A stretch of 38,379 nt of DNA, taken from assembly GCA_022616375.1 (NCBI GenBank), contig JAKEEW010000334.1:1-38379 (forward strand), read 5' to 3'. Each line of letters starts with the position of its first letter. The stretch's first letter is position 1. The position numbers and the translations under genes were made by a program. The notes beneath the pieces are model-generated. The model ran no database searches, was not told the origin of the DNA, and was given only the letters and a program-made list of their open reading frames with translations. Positions 19,591 through 27,789 of the stretch are shown piece after piece. This DNA is from Sporichthyaceae bacterium. GTDB taxonomy: Bacteria; Actinomycetota; Actinomycetes; JAKEEW01.

Positions 19591-20401
19591 CCGAACCGGC
19601 GACCGGCAGGCCGGCCTGGCCGGTCTGGCTGGTCTGGCCGGTCTGCGGCGGCACGGCCGGGTCCGTCGCGGCTGCGCGCAAGTCCGCGGCCTCTCTGCGG
19701 GCCAAGTAACCGACTCCGATCACCGCGCCGATCGCGAACAACCACCACTGCACCGCGTAGGCCAGGTGCGGTCCGGTGGACAGCCGCGGCACCTCGGCCA
19801 GCACCGAAGCGGTTGCCGGAGCCGGCCGCTCCGCCACCAGCTCGACATACCCGGCGTGGAGCGGATGTCCGAGCGCGCCGGACAGCTCGGACGTGTTGAT
19901 CTTCGCGATCTGCCCGGGCGGCATCCCGGCAGCGGTGATCGCGCCGGGCTGGGCGAGCCGCAGCCGGCCGAGCACCGACACGACCCCGGTCGGCGGCGCC
20001 GGCGGGGTCGGGCTGTCGGTCGCCCGCTCCCCCACCGGGATCCAGCCCCGGTCGACCAGCACCGCCGGACCCGACTCGGTGAGCAGCGGGACCAGCACGT
20101 GGAAACCGGGCCGGCCGTGGTTGCTGCGATGCCGCACCAGCCGCTGACCGGCCAGGTCGTAGTGCCCGCTCGCGGTCACCCGGCGCCACTGGTCGGTGCG
20201 GGACACCGAACCGCCCACCGGAGCTAGCTGCTCGACCGGAGCCGGAGCGGCGGCCAGGTTCGTCTCGATCAGCCGGTTCGCCGCGACCCGCTGGTCGAAC
20301 CGGTCAAGCTGCCAGCGCCCGAGCAGGATGAACGCCGGCACCAGCACCAGCAACGCGGCCCACACACCCAGCCAGCGGCGGGTCAGCAGGAACCGGTACA
20401 C
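19550..20401 (-). CDS. SURF1-family cytochrome oxidase assembly protein
   Basis: SURF1 proteins help insert haem into aa3-type cytochrome c oxidase at the membrane. The protein (283 aa from the GTG at 20401) begins [13 protein letters not shown], has a first membrane helix with LGRWQLDR, a periplasmic middle with [11 protein letters not shown], and a second helix near [18 protein letters not shown]. These are the family's signature blocks. The C-terminal 40 residues are low-complexity ([12 protein letters not shown] then PPPRRPP) and are encoded partly on top of the bioA 3' end. The sirtuin gene ends 23 nt upstream, so they are probably co-transcribed. Confidence 0.9.
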   Translation of the reverse strand: MYRFLLTRRWLGVWAALLVLVPAFILLGRWQLDRFDQRVAANRLIETNLAAAPAPVEQLAPVGGSVSRTDQWRRVTASGHYDLAGQRLVRHRSNHGRPGFHVLVPLLTESGPAVLVDRGWIPVGERATDSPTPPAPPTGVVSVLGRLRLAQPGAITAAGMPPGQIAKINTSELSGALGHPLHAGYVELVAERPAPATASVLAEVPRLSTGPHLAYAVQWWLFAIGAVIGVGYLARREAADLRAAATDPAVPPQTGQTSQTGQAGLPVAGSAIVPPPRRPPSHR

Positions 20402-20424
20402 GACCCCAGACGCTACCCGCCCGG

Positions 20425-21198
20425 CTACTCGAGCGCGGCGGCCACCAGACGCGGCAGCACCGCACCGATCGGCTCCCGAAGCACCGCGTCGGCCACCGGG
20501 TCGTACGGGGTCGACTCGGCATTGATCACCACGAGCTGGGCGCCCACCCCCATCGCGTAGTCGCACAGCCCAGCCGCCGGATACACCTGCAGCGACGTGC
20601 CAACCGTCAGGAACAGCTCGCAGTCCCTGGCGGCCCGGACCGCGGCATCGAGAACATCCGGGTCCAGCGACTGGCCGAACGAGATGGTCGCCGACTTCTG
20701 GATCCCGCCGCAGCGCAGGCACGGCGGGTCGCTCTCGCCGGCCGCCACCCTGGCCAGCACGTCCGGCATCGGGGTACGCAGATCGCAGCTCAGGCAGATC
20801 GCCCAGCGCATCGTGCCGTGGATCTCGATGACCAGATCGGGATCCGAGCCGGCCATCTGGTGCAACCCGTCGATGTTCTGGGTCACCAGGGCGCGCAGCT
20901 TCCCGGCCCGCTGCAGCTCGACCAGCGCGCGATGGCCGGCGTTCGGCTCGGCTCGCCAGGCCGGGCTGTCGCTCCTGGTCCGCCAGGCTCGCTGCCTGAC
21001 CTCGGGATCGGCCACGTAGTTCTGGAACGTGAACAGCGCGGCGGCAGCCGGGTCCTTGGTCCACACGCCCTGCGGGCCGCGAAAGTCGGGGATGCCCGAG
21101 TCGGTGGAGATTCCGGCACCGGTGAGCACGGTGACCCGCCCGGCCGCGCGTAGCAACGAGGTGACCAGTTTCTCCGCCTGCTCGGCCATCGATTGCAT
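20425..21198 (-). CDS. Sir2-family NAD-dependent protein deacylase
   Basis: Sirtuins remove acyl groups from lysines using NAD. Residues 26-42 contain GAGISTDSGIPDFRG, TQNID (107-111) binds nicotinamide ribose, H127 in IHG is the catalytic base, and C135, C138, C160 and C163 form the zinc site. GTSLQVYP and INAE complete the fold. The ATG at 21198 (257 aa) is chosen because a TAGCGT -10 box (21211 to 21206) lies 7 nt upstream, giving a leaderless start; ATG at 21189 is possible. It diverges from an SDR gene across a tandem-repeat promoter region. Confidence 0.93.
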   Translation of the reverse strand: MQSMAEQAEKLVTSLLRAAGRVTVLTGAGISTDSGIPDFRGPQGVWTKDPAAAALFTFQNYVADPEVRQRAWRTRSDSPAWRAEPNAGHRALVELQRAGKLRALVTQNIDGLHQMAGSDPDLVIEIHGTMRWAICLSCDLRTPMPDVLARVAAGESDPPCLRCGGIQKSATISFGQSLDPDVLDAAVRAARDCELFLTVGTSLQVYPAAGLCDYAMGVGAQLVVINAESTPYDPVADAVLREPIGAVLPRLVAAALE

Positions 21199-21225
21199 GC
21201 TCCCGACGCTAGCGCGCGATTCGCC

Positions 21226-21279
21226 GTCGAGGCTCGGCAGCCGGCACGGCAAGTCGAGGCTCGGCAGCCGGCACGGCAA
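21226..21279. repeat. Perfect 27-bp tandem duplication between divergent promoters
   Basis: Two identical units, 21226-21252 and 21253-21279, lie between the sirtuin -10 box and the SDR start. Each begins GTCGAGG and ends CACGGCAA. The last bases of the second unit contribute to CAAGAT (21277-21282), a -10-like box 7 nt before the SDR ATG; the first unit lacks the final AT, so only one promoter is complete. Confidence 0.9.
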
Positions 21280-21289
21280 GATGGTCGGC

Positions 21290-22051
21290 ATGAACCTGGA
21301 TCTGAAAGGTCGGGTGTATCTGGTCACCGGCGGGACCCGCGGCCTGGGCTGGGCTACCGCGCAGACGCTGGTCGCGGAGGGCGCCAGCGTGGTGGTGTCC
21401 AGCCGCGACGAGCAGGCCGTGCAGAAGGCCGCGATGGAGCTCGGCCCGGCGGACGTCGCGGTCGGGCTGGCCGCGGACAACGCCGACCCGGGCGCCGCGG
21501 AGCGGTTGACCGCCGCCGCGGTGGCCAGGTTCGGCCGGCTGGACGGCGCGCTGATCAGCGTCGGTGGCCCACCGCCCGGCGCGGCCAGCACGGTGGTCGA
21601 TTCGGACTGGCGGCATGCGTTCGAGTCGGTGTTCCTCGGCGGGGTGCGGATCGCCCGTGCGGTGGCCGGCGCAATCGGCGACGGTGGATCGATCGCGTTC
21701 GTGCTGTCCAGCTCGGTCCGGACCCCGATCGAGGGCCTGGCGATCTCGAACGGTTTGCGCCCAGGCCTGGCCATGGTGGCCAAGACGATGGCCGACGAGC
21801 TCGGCCCGCGCGGGGTCCGGGTCAACGGGCTGCTGCCCGGCCGGATCAGCACCGACCGGATCCGGGAGCTGGACGCCGCCAGCGGCAACGCCGAGTTGGC
21901 CCAGGCCCAGCACAGCGAGCGGATTCCGCTGCGCCGCTACGGCACGCCGGACGAGTTCGGCCGGGTCGCCGCGTTCGTGCTCTCCCCCGCCGCGTCCTAC
22001 CTCACCGGTGCCATGATCCCGGTGGACGGCGGAGCCACCCGCGCGCTCTAG
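21290..22051 (+). CDS. SDR-family protein lacking the Tyr-Lys active site
   Basis: The protein (253 aa) has an SDR fold: TGGTRGLG near the N-terminus, a GGPPPG stretch in place of NNAG, SSSVR, and the C-terminal YLTGAMIPVDGG. The usual YxxxK is absent: in the aligned position it reads ISNGLRPGLAM, so neither Tyr nor the matching Lys is present. A group of 3-oxoacyl reductase-like SDRs with exactly this kind of departure is known, with unproven activity. It may reduce by another mechanism or act non-catalytically. The ATG at 21290 follows CAAGAT by 7 nt; ATG at 21281 is an alternative. Confidence 0.87.
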   Translation: MNLDLKGRVYLVTGGTRGLGWATAQTLVAEGASVVVSSRDEQAVQKAAMELGPADVAVGLAADNADPGAAERLTAAAVARFGRLDGALISVGGPPPGAASTVVDSDWRHAFESVFLGGVRIARAVAGAIGDGGSIAFVLSSSVRTPIEGLAISNGLRPGLAMVAKTMADELGPRGVRVNGLLPGRISTDRIRELDAASGNAELAQAQHSERIPLRRYGTPDEFGRVAAFVLSPAASYLTGAMIPVDGGATRAL

Positions 22052-22077
22052 CGCGCCTGCCGCACCACCGTTGTTCG

Positions 22078-22138
22078 TGATCGTGGTGAGTCTGCAGCGG
22101 CAAGACCCCGCATTTGCGCTGCGGATCCACCACGATCA
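22078..22138. repeat. Nested inverted repeat between convergent genes
   Basis: An 11-bp arm TGATCGTGGTG (22078-22088) is mirrored perfectly at 22128-22138. Inside, GCAGCG (22094-22099) pairs with CGCTGC (22117-22122) and the pairing can extend further with a bulge. It fills the 100-bp gap between the SDR and ABC-exporter stops. It could terminate both genes, or be a copy of a dispersed palindromic element, since it is longer and more elaborate than a simple terminator and lacks T-runs. Confidence 0.7.
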
Positions 22139-22151
22139 ACGGATGGTCGGG

Positions 22152-24161
22152 TTAGCGGATGATCCGGTCCAACGGCTCGGTCACCTCGGGCCCGAGCACG
22201 GCCACCCGGTCGTCGCCTGGCTCGGGCTCCGCCTCGTCCAGGGACGGCGGCTCCTCGACCGGCTCCGCTTCCTCGTCCGGGACCGGGGACGCGGCGAACT
22301 GAGTGCGGTACAGCTCCGCGTACAGCCCGCCGGCGGCCAGCAGCTTCTCGTGCCGGCCGCGCTGCACGATCCGGCCGTCGTCGAGCACCAGGATCAGATC
22401 CGCGTCCCGGATCGTGGACAGCCGGTGCGCGATCACGATCGAAGTCCGTCCGGTCAGCGCGGTGGACAGCGCGGCCTGTACCGCCGCCTCCGACTCCGAG
22501 TCCAGGTGCGCGGTCGCCTCGTCCAGCACGACCACCCCGGGCGCCTTGAGCAGCAGCCGGGCGATCGCCAACCGCTGCTTCTCCCCGCCGGACAGCCGGT
22601 AGCCGCGGTCGCCCACCACCGTCTCCAGGCCGTCCGGCAGGCTGTCCACCAGCTCCCAGATCTGCGCCGCCTTGCACGCCTCGACCAGCTCGGCCTCGGT
22701 CGCGTCCGGCTTGGCGTAGACCAGGTTGGCCCGGATCGTGTCGTGGAACATGTGCGAGTCCTGGGTCACCACGCCGACGGTCTGGTACAGCGACGCGAAG
22801 CTCAGCTCGCGGACGTCGAGCCCGCCGATCCGGACCGCGCCGCCGGTCACGTCGTACAGCCGGGCGATCAGCGACGAGGTCGTGGTCTTCCCGGATCCGG
22901 ACGGTCCGACCAGCGCGACCAGCTCACCCGGCCGGACCCGGAACGACACGTCGTGCAGCACGGTCTGCCCGGTCGAGGTGTCCAGCCGGGCCACCGCTTC
23001 GAGCGAGGCCAGCGACACCTCGTCGGCGGCCGGGTAGCGGAACGTCACGTGGTCGAACTCGACCGGCTGCGGGCCCGGCGGCAGCGCCCGCGGGGTGGCG
23101 GCCTCGGCGACCATCGGCGGCAGGTCGAGCACCTCGAAAACCCGCTCGAACGAGACCAGCGCGGTCATCACGTCGACCCGGACGTTGGACAGCGCGGTCA
23201 GCGGCCCGTACAGCCGGCCGAGCAGCGCCGCGATCGCGAGCAGGGTACCCAGCGAGAGCGCGCCGGAGATGGCCAGCTGCCCGCCGATCCCGTAGACCAG
23301 CGCGGTCGCCAGCGAGGCCACCAGCATCAATGCGGTGAAGAACACCCGGCCGATCATCGCGATCTTGATTCCGATGTCCCTGACCTGTCCGGCCCGGGTG
23401 CTGAACTCGGCGTCCTCCTCGGCCGGCCGGCCGAACAGCTTCACCAGCAGCGCGCCGGACACGTTGAAGCGTTCGGTCATGGTCGCGCTCATCGCCGCGT
23501 TGAGATTCATCTGATCGCGGGTCAGCGCGGACAGCCGGCGCCCGACATACTTCGCCGGCCACAAGAAGAGGGGCAGCATCAGCAGCGAGAGCACGGTGAT
23601 CTGCCAGGACAGCACGATCATCACGGTGGCCACCGAGATCAGGCTGATCACGTTCGAGACCACCCCGGACAGCGTCGAGGTGAGCGCCTGCTGGGCGCCG
23701 ACCACGTCGCTGTTCAACCGGGAGATCAGGGCGCCGGTCTGGGTCCGGGTGAAGAACGCGATCGGCATCCGCTGCACGTGGGCGAACACCCGGGTCCGCA
23801 GGTCGTAGATGACCCCTTCCCCGATCTGCGCGGAATACCAGCGCTGGACCAGCGACAGCGCCGCGTCCAGGAGGGCCACCGCGGCCACCAGCAGCGCGAG
23901 CGTGGTTACCAGGCCGCGGTCGTCCTTGAGCACGCCGTCGTCGATCAGCTTGCGCAGCAGCAGCGGGGTCGCGACCACCAGGAACGCGTCCGCCACCACC
24001 AGGACCAGAAAGACCGTGATCTGCCGCCAGTACGGCGCCGCGAACCGCATGATCCGCCGGACCGTGCCCGGCTTGAGCTTGTGCTCCTTGATCGACTCGT
24101 CCTGGCGGAATGATCGCGACATCCCGCCCCGGCCCCAGCCGCCGCCCGCCATGTGCGCCAC
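22152..24161 (-). CDS. ABC-type exporter with fused membrane and ATPase domains
   Basis: This 669-aa half-transporter has six membrane helices (about residues 45-330) in the type I exporter arrangement and one nucleotide-binding domain. Walker A is GPSGSGKTTT near residue 420, the signature LSGGEKQRLAIARLL, Walker B VVLDEATAHLD near 542, and the H-loop IAHRLSTI. It should act as a homodimer exporting lipids, drugs or peptides. The C-terminal 40 residues are acidic and glutamate-rich. The first codon is GTG at 24161 or ATG at 24152. Confidence 0.92.
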   Translation of the reverse strand: MAHMAGGGWGRGGMSRSFRQDESIKEHKLKPGTVRRIMRFAAPYWRQITVFLVLVVADAFLVVATPLLLRKLIDDGVLKDDRGLVTTLALLVAAVALLDAALSLVQRWYSAQIGEGVIYDLRTRVFAHVQRMPIAFFTRTQTGALISRLNSDVVGAQQALTSTLSGVVSNVISLISVATVMIVLSWQITVLSLLMLPLFLWPAKYVGRRLSALTRDQMNLNAAMSATMTERFNVSGALLVKLFGRPAEEDAEFSTRAGQVRDIGIKIAMIGRVFFTALMLVASLATALVYGIGGQLAISGALSLGTLLAIAALLGRLYGPLTALSNVRVDVMTALVSFERVFEVLDLPPMVAEAATPRALPPGPQPVEFDHVTFRYPAADEVSLASLEAVARLDTSTGQTVLHDVSFRVRPGELVALVGPSGSGKTTTSSLIARLYDVTGGAVRIGGLDVRELSFASLYQTVGVVTQDSHMFHDTIRANLVYAKPDATEAELVEACKAAQIWELVDSLPDGLETVVGDRGYRLSGGEKQRLAIARLLLKAPGVVVLDEATAHLDSESEAAVQAALSTALTGRTSIVIAHRLSTIRDADLILVLDDGRIVQRGRHEKLLAAGGLYAELYRTQFAASPVPDEEAEPVEEPPSLDEAEPEPGDDRVAVLGPEVTEPLDRIIR

Positions 24162-24285
24162 AGATCACCCTCTACCGCAGGAACCCGTACCTGCTGTCAC
24201 CGGCATCAACACGGTCGGTCACCGCGGTATGCCTGCGCTAGGGCGGCACCTCCTCCGGCCGTTGGCCAATCGCCACATTAGGGGC

Positions 24286-24300
24286 ATGCTGGAGGTATGA
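24286..24300 (+). other. Four-codon ORF overlapping the next start
   Basis: ATG CTG GAG GTA TGA spans the GGAGG ribosome site of the next gene, and its TGA overlaps that gene's ATG (ATGA). GGAGG is only 1 nt from the second ATG, too close for normal initiation, so termination-reinitiation is plausible. Confidence 0.3.
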
Positions 24301-24572
24301 AAGGCGATCGCGTCGAGATCGTGGTGGACGCCGGCGGCGAGGTCAGAACCTACGACCTGACCGCGACCCGGGCGGGTCGGCGCATCGAGATCTCCACCGG
24401 CCGCGGCATCGTCGAGGTCACCGAGGTGACCCGGACCGGGACGCCGGTTCGCACCGCCCGGTTCATGGCCAGCCGGGTGCTGGCCCTGGTCGAGCATCCG
24501 GCCCACGACGTCGTGCTGCCCGGCGACGAAGACACCGCGGCCGGCGGCCGGCAGCTACGCCCGTCCGCCTAG
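24297..24572 (+). CDS. Small conserved-looking protein of unknown function
   Basis: The 91-aa product begins MKGDRVEIVVDAGGEV and has alternating hydrophobic residues (RRIEISTGRGIVEVTEVTRTG; RFMASRVLALVEHP), suggesting a small beta-rich domain followed by a helix and a disordered tail. There is no signal peptide or membrane segment. I do not recognise the family. Codon use is normal for the window, so it is probably a real gene. It diverges from the ABC exporter and precedes the phosphotransferase by 66 nt. Confidence 0.65.
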   Translation: MKGDRVEIVVDAGGEVRTYDLTATRAGRRIEISTGRGIVEVTEVTRTGTPVRTARFMASRVLALVEHPAHDVVLPGDEDTAAGGRQLRPSA

Positions 24573-24638
24573 GACCCGCCCTCGCGCCGGCGAAATCCTG
24601 GTGCCGGTGCGCGCCCGGCCCGACTAAGGTCGGGCGCC

Positions 24639-25990
24639 GTGACCGTCACGCTGAGCGTCCCCGGGAGGATTCCGAGCCGGACCAGGCCGAAACCTGGCGC
24701 ACCCGGATCCGCGTCGCCTTGCTCGATGCGTCCGCAACCTCGGTGCTGATGCAGGCGGACCGGCCGGAGTTCCCCGTTCTGCCGGTCGTCGAAGTCGACG
24801 GTAAGGTCTGGGCCGGCGACGCTGCAGATCTTGCCGCGCCGTTCCTGGAACAACTCGGCACCGCCGCAGTCCTGCTGTGGCTCGGCGAGGAGGTCGACGA
24901 CGCCGGGCAGCGCGTCCGCCGTACCCGGGTGATCGCCCAGGCGCTCGCGCCGGACGGCGCCAACGGGATCTGGCAGCCGCTGGAGGCGCTGGCCGCGGCC
25001 CCTACGGATCCCGAGGACGCCGAACTGCTCCGCGAGATCCACGGCGAGCGGGCCCAACCATGGATGCGGCCGGGATGGTTCGACGAGGCGGCAGCCTGGA
25101 CATCGACCGCGTTGGGTGCGGTCGGCCGACCGCCGACCGGCCCGATCGAGCAGTTCCGGACCTGGTCGCTCGCCACCGTCATGCGGGTACCCATCCGCGG
25201 CGGCTACGGATACTTCAAGACCAGCGCGCCGTCGCCGCTGTTCTGCGCCGAGGCGCCGGTCACCGCGACGCTGGCCGAGCTGTTCCCGGCGTCGGTGCCG
25301 CCCGTGCTGGCCGTCGACCGGGACCGCGGGTGGCTCGTGACCGAGGACGCCGGGACCGAGATCGGGTGGACGGCGCCGGTGGAGGCGGGCGCCGCCGCGC
25401 TGCGGGCGCATGCCGACATGCAGGTCGCCGCGATCTCGCACGTCTCGCGCCTGCTCACCGCGGGCTGCGTCGATCGGCGTCTGGACACGTTCGCGGGCCT
25501 GGCCGGACGAATCCTGCTGTCCGCCGACCTCCACCGGTGGGTATCGGGCGACCTGGTCGACGCGATTCCGCGCGGCATCGAGGCAGCGCTTGACTCCGTG
25601 GCGGTGCTGCGGGCCGGGCCGGTGCCGGAGACACTGATCCACGGTGACCTGAACTGGTCCAATATCGCCCGGCAGGGAGATCGGTTCGTGGTGTTCGACT
25701 GGACCGATGCCGCCGTCTCGCACCCGTTCTTCGACCCGCTCGGTGTCCTCGACGAGACCCGACCCGAGGTCCGCGAGCTCCTGCTGGACGCCTACCTGGC
25801 GCCCTGGCTCGAGTTCGGCCCGATCGCCGAGCTCCGGGCGCTGTTCGAGGCCGCCGAGCCGGTCGCCGCGCTGTTCCACTCGATCAGCTATGTGTCGCTG
25901 TGCCGGTCGCCGGATCCGGCCGTCGCAACGGATCTGAGCGTGGGTGTCACGACCTGGCTCGCGAAGCTGGCGGCCACCGGCGCCGCCTAG
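24639..25990 (+). CDS. APH-family phosphotransferase with apparent N-terminal frameshift
   Basis: The C-terminal half has kinase-like aminoglycoside phosphotransferase motifs: the catalytic HGDLNWSN and the metal-binding FDWTDAAVSHP. The N-terminal half (VLMQADRPEFPVLPVVEVDGKVWAG) is a separate small domain of unclear identity. The intact frame has no good start: coding-like codons extend back to about 24660 without ATG or GTG. A GTG at 24639, placed 8 nt after a TAAGGT -10 box, reads in another frame. Adding one C to the C4 run at 24659-24662 joins them as VTVTLSVPREDSEPD. So either the gene is frameshifted, one base is missing from the sequence, or translation starts at TTG 24719. Substrate unknown. 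Confidence 0.8.
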
Positions 25991-26026
25991 CCGAGACTAG
26001 AACGCCGAGACTAGAACGCCGAGACT
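25991..26026. repeat. 14-bp tandem repeat at a convergent gene junction
   Basis: CCGAGACTAGAACG occurs at 25991-26004 and 26005-26018, with a partial third copy to 26026. On the minus strand each unit encodes the end of the acyl-CoA dehydrogenase (Ser-Ala-Phe-stop) again, so TAG codons are repeated after the true stop. Confidence 0.9.
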
Positions 26027-27171
26027 CCGGTCAGGGCCCGGCCGATGAGCAACTTCTGGATCTGCGAAGTGCCCTCGTAGAGGGTGGCAACCCGGGCGTC
26101 GCGCAGCAGCTTGCCGGCGATGTACTCGTCCACATAGCCGTACCCGCCGTGCACCTGGACGCAGTTGTCGGCCGCCCGGATCGCCGCCTCGGTGGCGAAC
26201 AGCTTCGCCTTCGACGCCGCCAGCGTGTAGGGCTCGCCCCGGCCGGCCAGATCGGCGGCCTGCCAGGTCAGCAACCGGGCGGCGTCCAGGTCGACCGCGG
26301 TGTCCGCGATCAGCTCCTGGACCAGCTGGTGCCCGGCGATCGGCTTGCCGAACTGGGTGCGGGAGCCGGCGTAGTCGACCATCGCGTCCAGCGCCGCCTG
26401 GGCGATCCCGACGCTGGACGCGGCGATCGACATCCGGCCGTCGTCGAGCGCGCGCAACGCGATCCGCAGCCCGTCACCTTCGTCCCCAAGCAGTGCCTCT
26501 GGCCCAACCGACACCGCCTCTAGCACCAGCTCGGCGGTGTCGCAGGACCGCAGCCCGAGCTTGCCGTGGATCGGCCGGGCCGCGAAGCCTGCAGCATCGG
26601 TCGGCACCAGGAACGCGGAGACGCCGCTGCCGCCGGGGCCGCCGGTGCGCGCCATCACCAGCGCGACACCGGCGACGGATCCGTTCGTGATGAAGATCTT
26701 CCGGCCGGTGATCCGGTAGCTGCCGTCCGGCTGCCGCACCGCGCGCGAGGTGAGCCCCGCCGGATCGGAGCCGTGGTCGGGCTCGGTGAGCCCGAAGCAG
26801 CCGAGCACCTCACCGGTGGCCATCTTGGGCAGCCACTGCTGCTGCTGTGCTGCGGTGCCGTGCCGGGCGATCGCGCCGGCCACCAGGCCCAGATGGACCG
26901 AGACGATGGAGCGTACGTTCGCGTCGCCGCGACCGAGCTCCTCGATCAGCAAGAGGTAGGACAGCGGGTCGGCACCGCTGCCGCCGAACTGGGTCGGGAT
27001 GGTCAAACCGAGGTAGCCGTTGGTCCGCAACGCGGCGAGCGCCTCGGCCGGAAACCGTTCCTCCCGGTCGTTGCGGATCGCGTCCGGGCGAAGCACCGCA
27101 TCGGCGAACTCGTGGAACGCCGAACGCAACGCCCGGTGCTCGTCGGAGAGCCGCAGATCCACCCGCTGCAC
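26011..27171 (-). CDS. Acyl-CoA dehydrogenase
   Basis: This 386-aa flavoenzyme introduces a trans-2 double bond into acyl-CoA and passes electrons to ETF. It has the family blocks CFGLTEPDHGSDP, GRKIFITNG, FGKPIAGHQLVQE, CVQVHGGYGYVDEY and the catalytic glutamate E366 in LYEGTSQIQKLLIGRAL. The sequence resembles glutaryl-CoA and short-chain dehydrogenases, but chain length cannot be set by eye. The GTG at 27171 is used; a second GTG at 27162 with GAGGTG upstream is also credible. It converges on the phosphotransferase. Confidence 0.93.
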   Translation of the reverse strand: MQRVDLRLSDEHRALRSAFHEFADAVLRPDAIRNDREERFPAEALAALRTNGYLGLTIPTQFGGSGADPLSYLLLIEELGRGDANVRSIVSVHLGLVAGAIARHGTAAQQQQWLPKMATGEVLGCFGLTEPDHGSDPAGLTSRAVRQPDGSYRITGRKIFITNGSVAGVALVMARTGGPGGSGVSAFLVPTDAAGFAARPIHGKLGLRSCDTAELVLEAVSVGPEALLGDEGDGLRIALRALDDGRMSIAASSVGIAQAALDAMVDYAGSRTQFGKPIAGHQLVQELIADTAVDLDAARLLTWQAADLAGRGEPYTLAASKAKLFATEAAIRAADNCVQVHGGYGYVDEYIAGKLLRDARVATLYEGTSQIQKLLIGRALTGVSAF

Positions 27172-27308
27172 CTCGTCGCTATGTCGTGTGGTCGGAACTG
27201 GCCAGGCCCGACCTTAGCGGGAGGGAACGGATTCGCCGACACCCCAGCCGGGGCCACCGACCGCACAGCTACGGTGGCGCACCGGCCGGGCGTGCCAGCT
27301 TGGCGAGG

Positions 27309-27551
27309 TCAGGTCGCGGGGACCGCCTGCTTGGCCGCTGCCTTGGCCTTGCCGCGAGTCGCGCCACCACGACCCCGCAGCGTCACACCGGACTCGGTGA
27401 GCATGCGGTGCACGAACCCGTACGACCGCCCGGTCTGCTCGGCCAGCGCTCGGATGCTGGCGCCGCCCTCGTACTTGCGCTTGAGGTCGGACGCGAGCTT
27501 CTCGCGGGCAGATCCGGTGACCCGGCTGCCCTTCTTCAGGGACTCAACCAC
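27309..27551 (-). CDS. Small helix-turn-helix DNA-binding protein
   Basis: The 80-aa protein begins VVESLKKGSRVTG and contains a helix-turn-helix (ASIRALAEQTGRSYGFVHRML) and a basic tail (TLRGRGGATRGK then lysine/alanine-rich). This matches a small HTH family widespread in actinobacteria and of unproven role, possibly nucleoid-related. The GTG at 27551 is chosen because AGGAGG lies 6 nt upstream; a longer in-frame start at 27593 lacks support. The 238 bp to the ABC-F gene are unusually AT-rich for this window. Confidence 0.85.
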   Translation of the reverse strand: MVESLKKGSRVTGSAREKLASDLKRKYEGGASIRALAEQTGRSYGFVHRMLTESGVTLRGRGGATRGKAKAAAKQAVPAT

Positions 27552-27704
27552 AGGTGCCTCCTCAGGGATTGCCTGGCCTAGACCCATGATCAAGCATTAC
27601 ACAGAGATCGGCCAGCATTTCCACCAGATGAGTGAGCACAAACAGGTGAACTCCGTCAGGTAGCCAATTGGAGATCAACATCTTTGCGACAAACCGGGCG
27701 ACGG

Positions 27705-27723
27705 CGGGCGCATTTTCCGCCCG
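27705..27723 (-). terminator. Weak stem-loop after the ABC-F gene
   Basis: CGGGCG (27705-27710) pairs with CGCCCG (27718-27723) around a 7-nt AT-rich loop, 67 nt past the ABC-F stop. No T-run follows. The rest of the interval 27552-27789 holds no gene that I can support. Confidence 0.35.
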
Positions 27724-27789
27724 ATTCGCCTCGATTCAGGCTCGTACTCGGGCTCGATCCGGGCCGCTCGGACCGCCGGATTACCGGCC

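Noticed and set aside
19600-19680. CCGGTCTGG-like repeats as a CRISPR or satellite array
   Set aside because: They are imperfect and very short, with no spacers, and encode the low-complexity SURF1 tail.
19550-21064. A single 504-codon protein joining the SURF1 frame to upstream sequence
   Set aside because: The upstream part is an out-of-frame shadow of the sirtuin gene; SURF1 homology begins at the GTG at 20401.
22071-24113. A 680-codon plus-strand open frame opposite the ABC exporter
   Set aside because: Same reason; the minus strand has all ABC-exporter motifs and the antisense product is low-complexity.
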